Of a stretch of DNA of 64,000 nucleotides, positions 49,692-58,424 are shown piece after piece. The position numbers and the translations under genes are program-made. The notes below the pieces were generated by a model. It saw only the letters and a program-made list of their open reading frames with translations. It ran no database searches and was not told where the DNA came from. Source of the stretch: PLanc-01 sp035342095. Lineage in GTDB: Bacteria > Planctomycetota > Phycisphaerae > Sedimentisphaerales > Anaerobacaceae. Each line of letters opens with the position of its first letter. Position 1 is the stretch's first letter. The stretch covers positions 1 to 64,000 of the forward strand of contig DAOQWL010000006.1 in the NCBI GenBank assembly GCA_035342095.1, in the 5' to 3' direction.

Positions 49692-50864
49692 ATGAAGACC
49701 ATTTACTTCGATAACAACGCGACGACGCGGGTGGACGACGAGGTCTACGAAGCGATGAGGCCGTACTTCTGCAGCCTGTACGGCAACCCGTCGAGCATGC
49801 ACACATTCGGCGGCCAGGTCGGCATCCAGGTCCGCGAGGCCCGCGAACGGGTCGCCCATCTGCTCGGCTGCGATCCGAGCGAGATCATCTTTACCAGTTG
49901 CGGGACGGAGAGCGACAGCGCCGCCATTCACGGGACGCTGGCGGCTTCGCCGCACAGGCGAAAGGTCGTTACGACCCGCGTGGAACATCCGGCGGTTCTG
50001 GCCGTCTGTCGCGAGTTGGAGAGCCACGGCTACACGGTCATCGAGCTAGGCGTCGACAAGCTGGGCCGCCTGGACCTGAACGAGCTGGAGCGGCACCTCG
50101 ACAACGACACCGCCCTGGTCTCGATCATGTACGCCAACAACGAGACCGGCGTGATCTTCCCCGTCGAACAGATTGCCGAGATGGTCACCAACCGGGGCAT
50201 TGTCTTCCATACGGATGCCGTCCAGGTTGTCGGGAAGATCCCGCTGAACCTCTCGAAGAGCCGGATCAACCTGCTGAGTCTGTCGGGCCACAAGCTGCAC
50301 GCGCCCAAGGGGGTCGGCGTCCTGTACGTCAAGAAGGGAACGCGAATCGCCCCCTGGATGCTGGGCGGCCACCAGGAGGGCGGCCGGCGGGCCGGGACGG
50401 AGAATGTTCCAGGCATCGTCGGCTTGGGCAAGGCCTGCGAACTGGCCGAGCGACACATGGAGGAGGAGAATACCCGCGTGAAGGCCCTGCGGGACAAGCT
50501 CGAACGCGAGATCCTGGCGTCCTGCACGGACAGCCGGGTCAATGGCGATACGCTGGCCCGCCTGCCCAACACGACCAACATCAGCTTCGAGTACATCGAG
50601 GGCGAGGCCATCCTCCTGCTGCTCGACCGCTTCGGCATCTGCGCCAGTAGCGGTTCGGCCTGCACCTCCGGCTCGCTCGAGCCCTCCCACGTGCTCCGCG
50701 CGATGGGCGTGCCGTTCACCGCGGCCCACGGGTCGATCCGCTTCAGTCTGAGCCGGTACAACACCGAGGACGAGGTCGATTTCACCATCCAGAAGATGCC
50801 GCAGATCATCACCCGGCTCCGTGAGTTGTCGCCCTTCGTCCAGAACAGCGTCCTGAGTCGCTGA
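49692..50864 (+). CDS. nifS: Cysteine desulfurase NifS
   Basis: A 390-aa PLP enzyme releasing sulfur from cysteine. PLP lysine K201 is in LSLSGHKLHAPKGVGV; the catalytic persulfide cysteine C324 is in ICASSGSACTSGSLEP. Other motifs: FDNNATTRVDDEVYEAMRPY, FTSCGTESDSAAIHG, HTDAVQVVGKIPLNL and RAGTENVPGIVGLGKACELA. It is the class I NifS/IscS form. It follows nifU directly, completing a scaffold plus sulfur-donor pair. It ends with LREL-SPFVQNSVLSR, a typical end. Confidence 0.97.
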   Translation: MKTIYFDNNATTRVDDEVYEAMRPYFCSLYGNPSSMHTFGGQVGIQVREARERVAHLLGCDPSEIIFTSCGTESDSAAIHGTLAASPHRRKVVTTRVEHPAVLAVCRELESHGYTVIELGVDKLGRLDLNELERHLDNDTALVSIMYANNETGVIFPVEQIAEMVTNRGIVFHTDAVQVVGKIPLNLSKSRINLLSLSGHKLHAPKGVGVLYVKKGTRIAPWMLGGHQEGGRRAGTENVPGIVGLGKACELAERHMEEENTRVKALRDKLEREILASCTDSRVNGDTLARLPNTTNISFEYIEGEAILLLLDRFGICASSGSACTSGSLEPSHVLRAMGVPFTAAHGSIRFSLSRYNTEDEVDFTIQKMPQIITRLRELSPFVQNSVLSR

Positions 50865-51053
50865 CCTGTCACGATCCCGTGAGCAGAGCAGCGACGATGT
50901 GTCTCGCAGATCTTCTCCTGTGCGCTGTGCTTTCAGTCCGCCTTCAATGAACTTGCCTCGGACATCCGGTGTATATCTGGCTGCGGATGTTGGACCCCCA
51001 TGCTGTGGGGTTTCCAAGGGCTTTCGCAAAACGGACATGAATGAGGTACCAGT

Positions 51054-53525
51054 ATGGGGCAAGGCAAACGCATCGTGATTGTGGGCGGAGTGGCGGGCGG
51101 GGCGTCCGCAGCCGCCAAGGCCAGGCGCGTCAGTGAAGACGCCGAGATCGTCTTGTTCGAGCGGGGCAGCGATATCTCCTTTGCCAATTGTGGCCTTCCC
51201 TACCATGTGGGCGGGATCATCCAGGACCGGGCGAGGCTCCTGGTCCAGAGTCCCGAGGCCATGCGCCGACGCTTCGCGGTCGATGTCCGCACGCAGAGCG
51301 AGGTGATCCGCATCGACCGCGGCAAGAGGGTCGTCGTCGTCCACGACAAGGCCAAAGACAAGCAATACGAGCAACCCTACGATGCTTTGATCCTCAGTCC
51401 CGGTGCCGAGCCGGTCCGGCCTCCGATCCCGGGCGCCGATCACAGGAAGGTGTTCACGCTCCGCAATCTGACGGACATGGATGCGATCAAGGCGGTCGTG
51501 GACGCTGCCTCCATCAAGTCCGCCGTTGTCGTCGGAGGCGGATACATCGGCCTGGAGATGGCGGAAGTTCTGACGCATCGCGGGCTGGCCGTGTCGCTGG
51601 TGGAACTGGAGCCCCAGGTAATGGGCCCGATTGATCCGGAGATGGCGACGCCGCTGCACGAGCATCTGCGTCTCAAGGGCGTGGACCTGTGTCTCGGCAG
51701 CAGCATCACCGCGATCGAAGACCGGGACGGACAAATCGAGGCACGACTCAGCTCGGGACGGGCCATTCCATGCGGTCTGGTCATTCTGGCGATCGGGGTT
51801 CGCCCGGAGGTGAAGCTGGCTGCCGAAGCGGGACTGACCATCGGGCAGCGCAGAGGGATCGTCGTGGACGACCATATGCGGACCTCGGACCCGGACATCT
51901 ATGCGGTCGGTGACGCGGTCGAGGTTCAGGATTTCGTCGGCGGATTTGCGGCGGTGATTCCGCTGGCCGGTCCGGCGAATCGGCAGGGTCGAATCGCGGC
52001 GGTCAATGCGTTGGGCGGAGACGCCGCCTACGATCGGACTCAGGGCACCGCGATCTGCAAGGTCTTCGATCTGGCTGTGGGCATGACCGGGCTCAGCGAG
52101 AAAGCGCTCAAACGGGCAGCACGGACCTATGAGAAGATCTACGTGCATCCCGCCAGCCACGCAGGGTACTATCCGGGCGCGATGCAGATGAGTCTGAAGT
52201 TGCTCTTCGACCCCCTGACCGGCAAGATCCTCGGCGCCCAATGCGTCGGAGCCGACGGCGTGGACAAGCGGATCGATGTCCTGGCGGTCGCGATTCGGGC
52301 GGGCATGACCGTCTACGACCTGGAGAGGCTCGAACTGGCCTATGCGCCGCCTTTCGGCTCCGCCAAGGACCCGGTGAACTACGCGGGCTTTGCCGCCGCC
52401 AACGTCCTGCGAAAAGAGACGCAGATCTGCCACGCGGCCGATGTCGTCAACCCCGGTCCCAGGCAGTTGCTCCTGGATGTGCGGACCGCGTCGGAAGTGC
52501 AGCAGGGAACCATCCCGGGCGCGATCAATATTCCGCTCGACGACCTCCGCAATCGTCTGAGCGAGCTGCCTCGGGACAAAGAGATCCTGGCCTTCTGCCA
52601 GGTCGGCCTGCGAGGTTACCTGGCCTGTCGCACTCTGTCCCAACACGGGATTGCCTGCCGGAATCTCTCGGGCGGGTACAAGACCTATTGTCACGTCGTA
52701 GGTCGAATGTCCGATAAGCCCACCGCCGAGCAGGAGGTCAGAGAAGATGCTGGACAGGGGGGTGAGAACCCGCCGTCCACCTCTGAGGAGCCGCTGCGGA
52801 TCGTCAAGGACATCGACGCCTGCGGCCTGCAGTGCCCCGGCCCGATCATGCAGCTCAAACAGGCGATGGATGAGGTCCAGCCCGGACAGGCCGTGCGGAT
52901 CTCCGTCTCCGATCCTGCCTTCGCTGCGGATCTGGACGGCTGGTGCCACGCGACGGGGAATCGGCTGAGGGGCAAACAACTCGCCAAGGGAGTGCTTGTC
53001 GCAGTCGTGGAGAAAGGCGAACGTTCGCAGACGCCGGCGCAGGCAGCGACCTCCGATCACAAGACTCTCGTGGTCTTCAGCGACGCCTTCGACAAGGCGA
53101 TGGCCGCGTTCATCATCGCCAACGGCGCCGCCGCGATGGGCAGCGGCGTGACGATGTTTTTCACATTCTGGGGCCTGAACCTGCTTCGTCGCTCGCAGCC
53201 CGTCGTCGTGCAGAAGACCCGCATCGAGCGGATGTTCGGCTGGATGATGCCTCGCGGCGCCAGCAGGACGACCCTTTCCAAGATGAACATGGTTGGCTTG
53301 GGGACCGCCATGATCAAGGACATCATGCGGAAGAAGAACGTCCTGTCCCTGCCCGAGCTGATCGCGGCCGCACAGAAGAGCGGCGTGCGACTGGTCGCCT
53401 GCACGATGACCATGGACCTCATGGGCATCAAACGCGAGGAACTCATCGACGGTGTCGAGGAAGGCGGCGTCGCGATGTACCTGGACCGCGCCGGCTCCGC
53501 GAATGTGAACCTGTTCATCGGCTGA
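51054..53525 (+). CDS. Multidomain CoA-disulfide reductase with rhodanese, TusA and DsrE domains
   Basis: An 823-aa cytoplasmic protein. Residues 1-450 form the FAD/NAD(P) pyridine nucleotide-disulfide reductase: IVIVGGVAGGASAAAKARRV, active cysteine C46 in SFANCGLPYHVG, and AVVVGGGYIGLEMAEVLTHR. Residues 470-545 form a rhodanese with FCQVGLRGY. Residues 583-655 are TusA-like, IDACGLQCPGPIMQLKQAMD. Residues 670-823 are DsrE-like, KTLVVFSDAFDKAMAAFIIA. The set is typical of CoA-disulfide/persulfide reductases in bacteria handling reactive sulfur. The rhodanese and TusA cysteines can pass sulfane sulfur. It lies beside the cysteine and Fe-S operon (189 bases after nifS) and may use the same sulfur pool. 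Confidence 0.95.
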   Translation: MGQGKRIVIVGGVAGGASAAAKARRVSEDAEIVLFERGSDISFANCGLPYHVGGIIQDRARLLVQSPEAMRRRFAVDVRTQSEVIRIDRGKRVVVVHDKAKDKQYEQPYDALILSPGAEPVRPPIPGADHRKVFTLRNLTDMDAIKAVVDAASIKSAVVVGGGYIGLEMAEVLTHRGLAVSLVELEPQVMGPIDPEMATPLHEHLRLKGVDLCLGSSITAIEDRDGQIEARLSSGRAIPCGLVILAIGVRPEVKLAAEAGLTIGQRRGIVVDDHMRTSDPDIYAVGDAVEVQDFVGGFAAVIPLAGPANRQGRIAAVNALGGDAAYDRTQGTAICKVFDLAVGMTGLSEKALKRAARTYEKIYVHPASHAGYYPGAMQMSLKLLFDPLTGKILGAQCVGADGVDKRIDVLAVAIRAGMTVYDLERLELAYAPPFGSAKDPVNYAGFAAANVLRKETQICHAADVVNPGPRQLLLDVRTASEVQQGTIPGAINIPLDDLRNRLSELPRDKEILAFCQVGLRGYLACRTLSQHGIACRNLSGGYKTYCHVVGRMSDKPTAEQEVREDAGQGGENPPSTSEEPLRIVKDIDACGLQCPGPIMQLKQAMDEVQPGQAVRISVSDPAFAADLDGWCHATGNRLRGKQLAKGVLVAVVEKGERSQTPAQAATSDHKTLVVFSDAFDKAMAAFIIANGAAAMGSGVTMFFTFWGLNLLRRSQPVVVQKTRIERMFGWMMPRGASRTTLSKMNMVGLGTAMIKDIMRKKNVLSLPELIAAAQKSGVRLVACTMTMDLMGIKREELIDGVEEGGVAMYLDRAGSANVNLFIG

Positions 53526-53572
53526 TGGATGCGAGCATGCAGCGGGAGTTGTCGACGAATGACCCGCGAGAG

Positions 53573-54445
53573 TCACGCATCGACGCCGAAGACGGTTCGC
53601 AGGACGAAGCCCACGAGAAAGCTGAAGGCCGCGACGCCCAGGCTCAGACCCGCCATCTCCAGGAAGCGGCTCTTGAACGGCTCGCTCCTCGCGACCGAAA
53701 TGTAGTAGTTGAACGCCGCGATGATCCCGATCGCTGCGACGAGCGTGCAGGCGAGACTGACGAAGTAGTTCGACAGGACCATGTAGGGGAAGATCAGGAC
53801 CAGGACCGTCAGGAGGTATGCGACGCCCGTATAGACCGAGGCCTTGAGCGGGTTCTTCGTCGTCTCTTCGGATTTCGTCGAGAGATAGGAGGAGGCTGCC
53901 ATGGACAGGGCCGCCGCGATCCCGGTGACGGAGCCGGTCAGCGCGATGAGCTTGGCGTCCCGTAGGGCCAGCGTCAGGCCCGCCAGAGCGCCGGTCAGCT
54001 CGACCAGCGCATCGTTGAGCCCGAGGACCATCGAGCCGGTGTAGCGAAGCCGCTCTTCGTCGAGCATCGCGAGCAGGGCGGTCTCGTGCTCCTGCTCGTC
54101 CTTCATGATCGCCTCGGCCTCGGGGATCACGGCCAGCAGTTGCTCATAGCTGCCTTGGGCCTTCTCCTCGGCGTTCTCCATGAGCTTGACGCCGAAGGTG
54201 AAGCCCAGGACCTGGCTGATCCAGAAGTACTTCGAGATCGCCCAGTGATCGGGAGCCACGTTCTCCTGCGTATAGGCCCGCCACTGCTCGTAATGCCGCA
54301 TCTCGTCGGCCGCGATCTTCTCCAGAACCTTTCGGTTCTCCGCGGACTTGACCGTGCCGGCCAGTCGGCTGTAGATATGGTTCTCGGTGATCTCGACCCG
54401 CTGGAAGGCCAGCAGCTTCTGTCGTATCTCCGGACTCAAGTCCAT
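53573..54445 (-). CDS. Rubrerythrin-VIT1 iron transporter (MbfA-like)
   Basis: About 290 aa, with GGAG about 10 bases upstream of the ATG at 54445. Residues 1-150 are a ferritin-like domain: LLAFQRVEITENHIYSRLAG, LEKIAADEMRHYEQWRAYTQ (E-x-x-H) and AIMKDEQEHETALLAML (E-x-E-H). Residues 155-290 are the VIT1/CCC1 membrane domain with five helices, LGLNDALVELTGALAGLTLA and SYLSTKSEETTKNPLKASVY. The combination is that of membrane-bound ferritin MbfA, which moves iron out of the cytoplasm and protects from oxidative stress in alphaproteobacteria. Convergent with the CoA-disulfide reductase gene, their ends being 47 bases apart. Confidence 0.92.
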   Translation of the reverse strand: MDLSPEIRQKLLAFQRVEITENHIYSRLAGTVKSAENRKVLEKIAADEMRHYEQWRAYTQENVAPDHWAISKYFWISQVLGFTFGVKLMENAEEKAQGSYEQLLAVIPEAEAIMKDEQEHETALLAMLDEERLRYTGSMVLGLNDALVELTGALAGLTLALRDAKLIALTGSVTGIAAALSMAASSYLSTKSEETTKNPLKASVYTGVAYLLTVLVLIFPYMVLSNYFVSLACTLVAAIGIIAAFNYYISVARSEPFKSRFLEMAGLSLGVAAFSFLVGFVLRTVFGVDA

Positions 54446-54472
54446 TCTCTTGCTCCATGGCATCCGTCGTTT

Positions 54473-54537
54473 GTAGTGACGCCGTAAGGCGTTATCTTGT
54501 CTTCTACGTACGAGATATGCCCTTACGGGCACACTAC
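54473..54537. repeat. Dispersed hairpin repeat GTAGTGACGCCGTAAGGCG, copy 1
   Basis: GTAGTGACGCCGTAAGGCGT and the inverted ending ATGCCCTTACGGGCACACTA form an imperfect inverted repeat of about 26-base arms around a short loop. Copy 2 is at 58297-58359, and the left arm recurs at 24688. It lies upstream of the MbfA-like gene. Confidence 0.8.
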
Positions 54538-54574
54538 GAACGGGCTGCGCCTGATGCTGCCGCATCGGGGGCAG

Positions 54575-55567
54575 CTATTCCTTCGCTCGCTTGCCCAGCT
54601 TCGTGAAGAAGTCCCGGAAGATCGGGTCTCGGTGGACGAAGTTCACTGCGCGGATCATATGCCTGGACTGGTCGAAGCTGAACGTGTAGTTGTCTGTTAC
54701 GATGGGGCTGTGCACGAGGTCCGAGGGCAGCCATTTGTCGTTGACCAGCCAGGCGACCGCGGTCATGTCCCACAGGACTTTGGACCAGGCGAAGTGGTCC
54801 TTGTGGTAGTCCTTGAAGATGGTCAGCAAGTAGTCGCCGATCGGGCCGCGACCGCCGACGTACCGCTCCATCTCGGGCACGGTCGTCGCGAAGTGCGTCA
54901 CGACGGGCGTGCAGGGCAGTTGCACGAGGGGTACGCCGGAGTCGAAGACGACGCGGGAGGCCTTGAGATCCTGCATGTAGTTGAATTCCCGCTGGTGCGG
55001 CCAGGCGTGCCCGTTGCCGCCCAGCCAGACCACGACGATGTTCTGGATGATCGAAGGCTCGATGAGGATTGCACTGGCGACGTTGGTGATCGCACCGACC
55101 GCCGCAACGTACAGTGGGTCCTCGGGGTTGCTCTTCTTCGCCTGCTCGATCAAATTGAGAGCAGCGGGGGATCGCTCGGGCTTCTCCACGTCCTTGATCC
55201 AGTTCGTGCTGCCTTTGAAAGCGAATCCATCGGGCGACTTACCGAGCTTGTCGAGCACCCGCAGGATCTCCTCATAGCTCTTCTCCATCCCATCACCCGG
55301 CCCGCTGGACCGGTTGTTGTGGAACGGCGCCGCATAGACCGCCTGCACGTCCAACTCCGGCGAGATCAAGGCATAGACCAACGCAAACTGGTCGTCGATC
55401 TCGTTATAGGTGTCGGTATCCAGGACCATCCGCACAGGCCGTTCGGCACGGGGCTGAAGCATCTCAATCCGTCGGCTCTCTGAAGCCACCGGGAATCGCT
55501 GGGCCAGAGCCAACCCGCTTATCACAGTCGCGCCCACCAGAAGTGCAACAACAATCTGTCGTTTCAT
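54575..55567 (-). CDS. Secreted inosine-uridine nucleoside hydrolase
   Basis: A 330-aa protein with an N-terminal signal (MKRQIVVALLVGATVISGLA) and the nucleoside hydrolase fold. The calcium-binding motif is RMVLDTDTYNEIDDQFALVY (D-x-D-x-x-x-x-D-D); later motifs are LYVAAVGAITNVASAILIEP, NIVVVWLGGNGHAWPHQREF with NYMQDLKASRVVFDSGVPLV and WDMTAVAWLVNDKWL, the final Asp. It cleaves the N-glycosidic bond of ribonucleosides, here apparently outside the cytoplasm, perhaps for nucleoside salvage. It follows the MbfA-like gene's repeat; transcription is independent. Confidence 0.93.
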   Translation of the reverse strand: MKRQIVVALLVGATVISGLALAQRFPVASESRRIEMLQPRAERPVRMVLDTDTYNEIDDQFALVYALISPELDVQAVYAAPFHNNRSSGPGDGMEKSYEEILRVLDKLGKSPDGFAFKGSTNWIKDVEKPERSPAALNLIEQAKKSNPEDPLYVAAVGAITNVASAILIEPSIIQNIVVVWLGGNGHAWPHQREFNYMQDLKASRVVFDSGVPLVQLPCTPVVTHFATTVPEMERYVGGRGPIGDYLLTIFKDYHKDHFAWSKVLWDMTAVAWLVNDKWLPSDLVHSPIVTDNYTFSFDQSRHMIRAVNFVHRDPIFRDFFTKLGKRAKE

Positions 55568-55658
55568 GATCGCTCTCGTATTACGACCTTACATGCTTAA
55601 GGCTCAAACACAAAACGATGGTTCTCGAAAAGACGAAATGCCTTCTCATGCACGGCAC

Positions 55659-56030
55659 TCAGGTGAACGGATCGTGTCTTGATCTCGGTCTGGAAGGCCC
55701 CATTCCAACCCACAGATCAAGGCAATCCACCTTGTGTCCGGCGTGCACAAGTGAGGCAACTACTTGGTACAGTTCCGCCATCGCCTTGACTTCATCCTCA
55801 TCCTCTGGGAACTCGTCCTGGGGTTCGGCGAAATCGAGCTTCTCGCCGGCAATATGACGGAATCTACAGCTACACCCGTCCATTGACCCGACGAACCACT
55901 TGTGTGCGTTCTCCAGAATCGCGGTGGACTGGTTGTCGGCAGGATCGGGACGTTCGAAGGTGACCCACAGCGAGTTGTAGCGGGACAAGTCCTCCTGACT
56001 GCTCGTTGAAAGGTAGAGCATGTAGCACAT
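55659..56030 (-). CDS. Small hypothetical protein
   Basis: A 123-aa soluble protein: MCYMLYLSTSSQEDLSRYNS, then ERPDPADNQSTAILENAHKW with FVGSMDGCSCRFRHIAGEKL, an acidic block DFAEPQDEFPEDEDEVKAMA and ELYQVVASLVHAGHKVDCLD. The two cysteines of GCSCRFRH and the acidic block give it a distinctive look. It reads as a real protein because of balanced composition and its start near a reasonable ribosome site. It lies 18 bases beyond the stop of the following oxidoreductase gene on the same strand and may be its downstream partner. No family recognised. Confidence 0.65.
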   Translation of the reverse strand: MCYMLYLSTSSQEDLSRYNSLWVTFERPDPADNQSTAILENAHKWFVGSMDGCSCRFRHIAGEKLDFAEPQDEFPEDEDEVKAMAELYQVVASLVHAGHKVDCLDLWVGMGPSRPRSRHDPFT

Positions 56031-56048
56031 GGCGAGTCTGTCGCTTCT

Positions 56049-57398
56049 CTACAGCACCTTCGTTGTCCCCGGCATGGCGACGGGGTAGTTGCCTTTGTCG
56101 TCGGGCATGACCGGGGCGGGGGAATCGAGGGTCCAGGTCTCCATGCCCGGCGCGAGGACGAGTTTTGAGGCCATGGCTTCGTCCCAGGTGATCAACTGGC
56201 CCGATTCGGCGGCCATGCGGCCGAGGATGCCCACCATCGCGCCGTAGCAGGATCGCTCGGTCTCGTTGTAGGGCTTGTTCTTGCGGATCGCTTCGAAGAG
56301 CAGGTCGTGCTCGACCTGGTACTGATTGCACGGCTGGCCCTTGTACTGCCAGATCATGTTCTCCGGCGTCTGGTTGTAGCCCTTGAAGATGCGAGGATTG
56401 GGCTGGCCCTCGCCGAGGACTGCGGAGCCTTTGGCGCCGTGGATGATGTCGCCGAAGAAGCCCCAGCAGTTCTCGATGTGCCGACCCTGGGCGAAGAGGC
56501 GAGTGCCGTCGGGGAAGTGGTACTCGACCGCGTAGTGGTCGAAGAGCTGGTCGGGATTCGTCCGGGTCTGCCGGCCACCCTGGCCCTGCGCCGAGACCGG
56601 CCAGGCGTCCTTGCACCAGCAGCAGACGTCGAGGTTGTGGATCAGCCAGTCGAGGATGAAGCTGCCGTTGGCCCAGGTGAAACAGTGGTAGTTGCGAATC
56701 TGGTGGGCCAGCTCGCTCTCGCCGGGACGCTTGTTCGAGAAGGGCACGATGCCGTGCTCGCGGTAGGCCCAGCAGGTGATGAGGTCGCCGATCAGGCCCT
56801 TGTGGAGCTGGTCGACGGCCTCCTCCAGCGGCTGGGAGTGCCGGCTCATCAGGCCGCCTGCGATCTTGAGGTTCTTCCTCTCGGCCTCCTTGCCCGCTTT
56901 GAGCACGCGATGGATTCCCGGTGCATCCACTGCGAACGCCTTCTCCATGAAGATATTGCAGCCCTTGGCGACCGCGTACTCGACGTGGAGCGGCCGGAAC
57001 GCAGGCGGGGTGGTCAGCAGCACGACGCTGCCGGCTCCGATGCAGTCGATGGCCTTCTTGTAGGCATCCATCCCGAGGAATTGACGGTCCTTGGGCACGT
57101 CTACCTTGTCGGGGAACTGCGCTTGCAGGCTCTTGAGACTTGCCTGCATCCGGTCATCGAACACGTCGGCTGTCGCGACCAGCTTCGTCGGACCTTGGGT
57201 CGAGAGGGCGTTGACCGCGGCCCCGGTCCCTCGCCCGCCACAGCCGACGAGCGCGACGTTGATCGTGTTGTCCTCGCCCGCGTGGGCCCGGACGTTGATG
57301 ACGCTCGCCAGCGCCGCCCCGGCCAGGACGCCGGACGATTGTTGCAGGAACTCCCGACGGGAGGTGGAACGCTCACGACTGTTGTTTTGCAGGTTCAT
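56049..57398 (-). CDS. Tat-exported Gfo/Idh/MocA oxidoreductase (2)
   Basis: About 449 aa. The Tat signal is STSRREFLQQSSGVLAGAAL. The Rossmann domain has INVALVGCGGRGTGAAVNAL, VATADVFDDRMQASLK, VVLLTTPPAFRPLHVEYAVA and NIFMEKAFAVDAPGIHRVLK (an E-K-A variant of the E-K-P motif). The C-terminal half includes HQIRNYHCFTWANGSFILDW and LIHNLDVCCWCKDAWPVSAQ. The E-K-A variant and the conserved M-S-R-H-S-Q-P segment place it in the planctomycete subfamily of unknown substrate. The ATG at 57398 is preferred; a 13-residue extension is possible. The 3' end is 19 bases before a small hypothetical gene. Confidence 0.9.
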   Translation of the reverse strand: MNLQNNSRERSTSRREFLQQSSGVLAGAALASVINVRAHAGEDNTINVALVGCGGRGTGAAVNALSTQGPTKLVATADVFDDRMQASLKSLQAQFPDKVDVPKDRQFLGMDAYKKAIDCIGAGSVVLLTTPPAFRPLHVEYAVAKGCNIFMEKAFAVDAPGIHRVLKAGKEAERKNLKIAGGLMSRHSQPLEEAVDQLHKGLIGDLITCWAYREHGIVPFSNKRPGESELAHQIRNYHCFTWANGSFILDWLIHNLDVCCWCKDAWPVSAQGQGGRQTRTNPDQLFDHYAVEYHFPDGTRLFAQGRHIENCWGFFGDIIHGAKGSAVLGEGQPNPRIFKGYNQTPENMIWQYKGQPCNQYQVEHDLLFEAIRKNKPYNETERSCYGAMVGILGRMAAESGQLITWDEAMASKLVLAPGMETWTLDSPAPVMPDDKGNYPVAMPGTTKVL

Positions 57399-57700
57399 CC
57401 GGCACCCCTTTCGTTGTCTCAGTTGATCGATGGCCAAGCGGTCGGCTCAGGGCCGCACCTCGAATGCCCCCATTATTGCGGTGACATCGACGCAAAGCAA
57501 GCACAAGACGAATGATGCCGACTCGGTGGACGCGGAGTTGGGAGTCCCGCCTTCAGGCGGTCTTCAAGACCGCGTGAACGCGGAACTCCAAACGGCCGTG
57601 CCCGAGGTACGTCAATCACAAAGTCCTGGGAAGACAAAGCCTGGATGGGTATGATGATCTTGCATTGAAGCCCTGAATACGTGGTCAATTTGGAGGTCCG
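57399..57700. other. Divergent intergenic region with repeat
   Basis: No gene. Palindrome copy 3 of the GAGTTCCGCG family is at 57539-57593. Confidence 0.5.
57539..57593 (-). repeat. Dispersed palindrome, GAGTTCCGCGTTTACGCGG family, copy 3
   Basis: Contains GGAGTCCCGCCTTCAGGCGG and GACCGCGTGAACGCGGAACT. Same orientation as copy 2, opposite to copy 1. Confidence 0.8.
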
Positions 57701-58288
57701 ATGGTAGACGTACGAGAAATCGCCGGCCAGCAGCAGGCCAGAGCCTGGGAAGTGGTCCGGGAGGCCCGCATCATGGAGGCCTGGCAATCCATAGGAGCGC
57801 AAATCAACCTGGTGGGCTCGTTGCGGACCGGCCTGCTCATTCGTCACCTCGACATCGATTTCCACATCTACCTCGACCCGGTCGATCCCGCCATCAGCTT
57901 TCAGGCGGTCGCGGCTCTGGCTCGGAATCCCAGGGTCCGACGGATCGCGTACTCCAACCTGCTCGATGCCGAAGACATGTGCCTGGAGTGGCACGCGTGG
58001 TACGAGGACCCGCAGGGGGACACCTGGCAGATCGACATGATCCACATCGCGAAGGCGTCTCGCTATGCAGGCTACTTCGAGCAGGTGGCCGACCGGATCA
58101 ACGCCGTGATCGACGAGGAGCAGCGAGACGCGATCCTCGCGGTCAAGTACGCGGTCCCCGAGGACAAGAAAGTCAGGGGGGTGAAGATCTATATGGCGGT
58201 CATCCGAGACGGCGTGAGGGACTATGAGCAGTTCGTCCAGTGGGAGAGACTGCACCCCGAGGAGGGGATCATCACCTGGATGCCGTGA
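57701..58288 (+). CDS. Nucleotidyltransferase-like protein
   Basis: A 195-aa soluble protein. Its clearest motif is INLVGSLRTGLLIRHLDIDF: GS, ten residues, then D-I-D, the GSX10DXD pattern of nucleotidyltransferases, followed by HIYLDPVDP. Other segments are YSNLLDAEDMCLEWHAWYED, GDTWQIDMIHIAKASRYAGY (a further acidic residue after a strand, as needed for catalysis) and DEEQRDAILAVKYAVPEDKK. No HEPN gene is adjacent. It resembles a stand-alone sugar-phosphate or aminoglycoside nucleotidyltransferase-type protein; substrate unknown. AGGTCCG lies just upstream of the ATG. Confidence 0.72.
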   Translation: MVDVREIAGQQQARAWEVVREARIMEAWQSIGAQINLVGSLRTGLLIRHLDIDFHIYLDPVDPAISFQAVAALARNPRVRRIAYSNLLDAEDMCLEWHAWYEDPQGDTWQIDMIHIAKASRYAGYFEQVADRINAVIDEEQRDAILAVKYAVPEDKKVRGVKIYMAVIRDGVRDYEQFVQWERLHPEEGIITWMP

Positions 58289-58296
58289 GTGAGTTC

Positions 58297-58359
58297 GTAG
58301 TGACGCCGTGAGGCGTTATCTTCGCTACTCTCGAAGATATGCCCTCACGGGCACACTAC
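58297..58359. repeat. Dispersed hairpin repeat GTAGTGACGCCGTGAGGCG, copy 2
   Basis: GTAGTGACGCCGTGAGGCGT, TATCTT and the inverted end ATGCCCTCACGGGCACACTA mirror copy 1 at 54473. It lies 9 bases after the stop of the nucleotidyltransferase-like gene and within 70 bases of the guaA-type gene's end, so it may terminate both. Confidence 0.8.
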
Positions 58360-58424
58360 AAGCTGCCTGGTCGCACCCGCGTACGACGGTTCTCGGTGTT
58401 ACATGGCCGGACTTCGCCTGGCGA

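Noticed and set aside
48801..50864. nifU-nifS as evidence for nitrogen fixation.
   Set aside because: No nifHDK, nifB, nifE or nifN genes are seen and the operon contains cysteine and NAD synthesis genes, so a general Fe-S role is more likely.
50046..53576. A minus-strand frame of over 1100 codons antisense to nifS and the CoA-disulfide reductase.
   Set aside because: The composition (runs of His, Arg, Asp, Gly) is that of an antisense shadow in high-GC DNA, and the plus strand holds two enzymes with all motifs intact.
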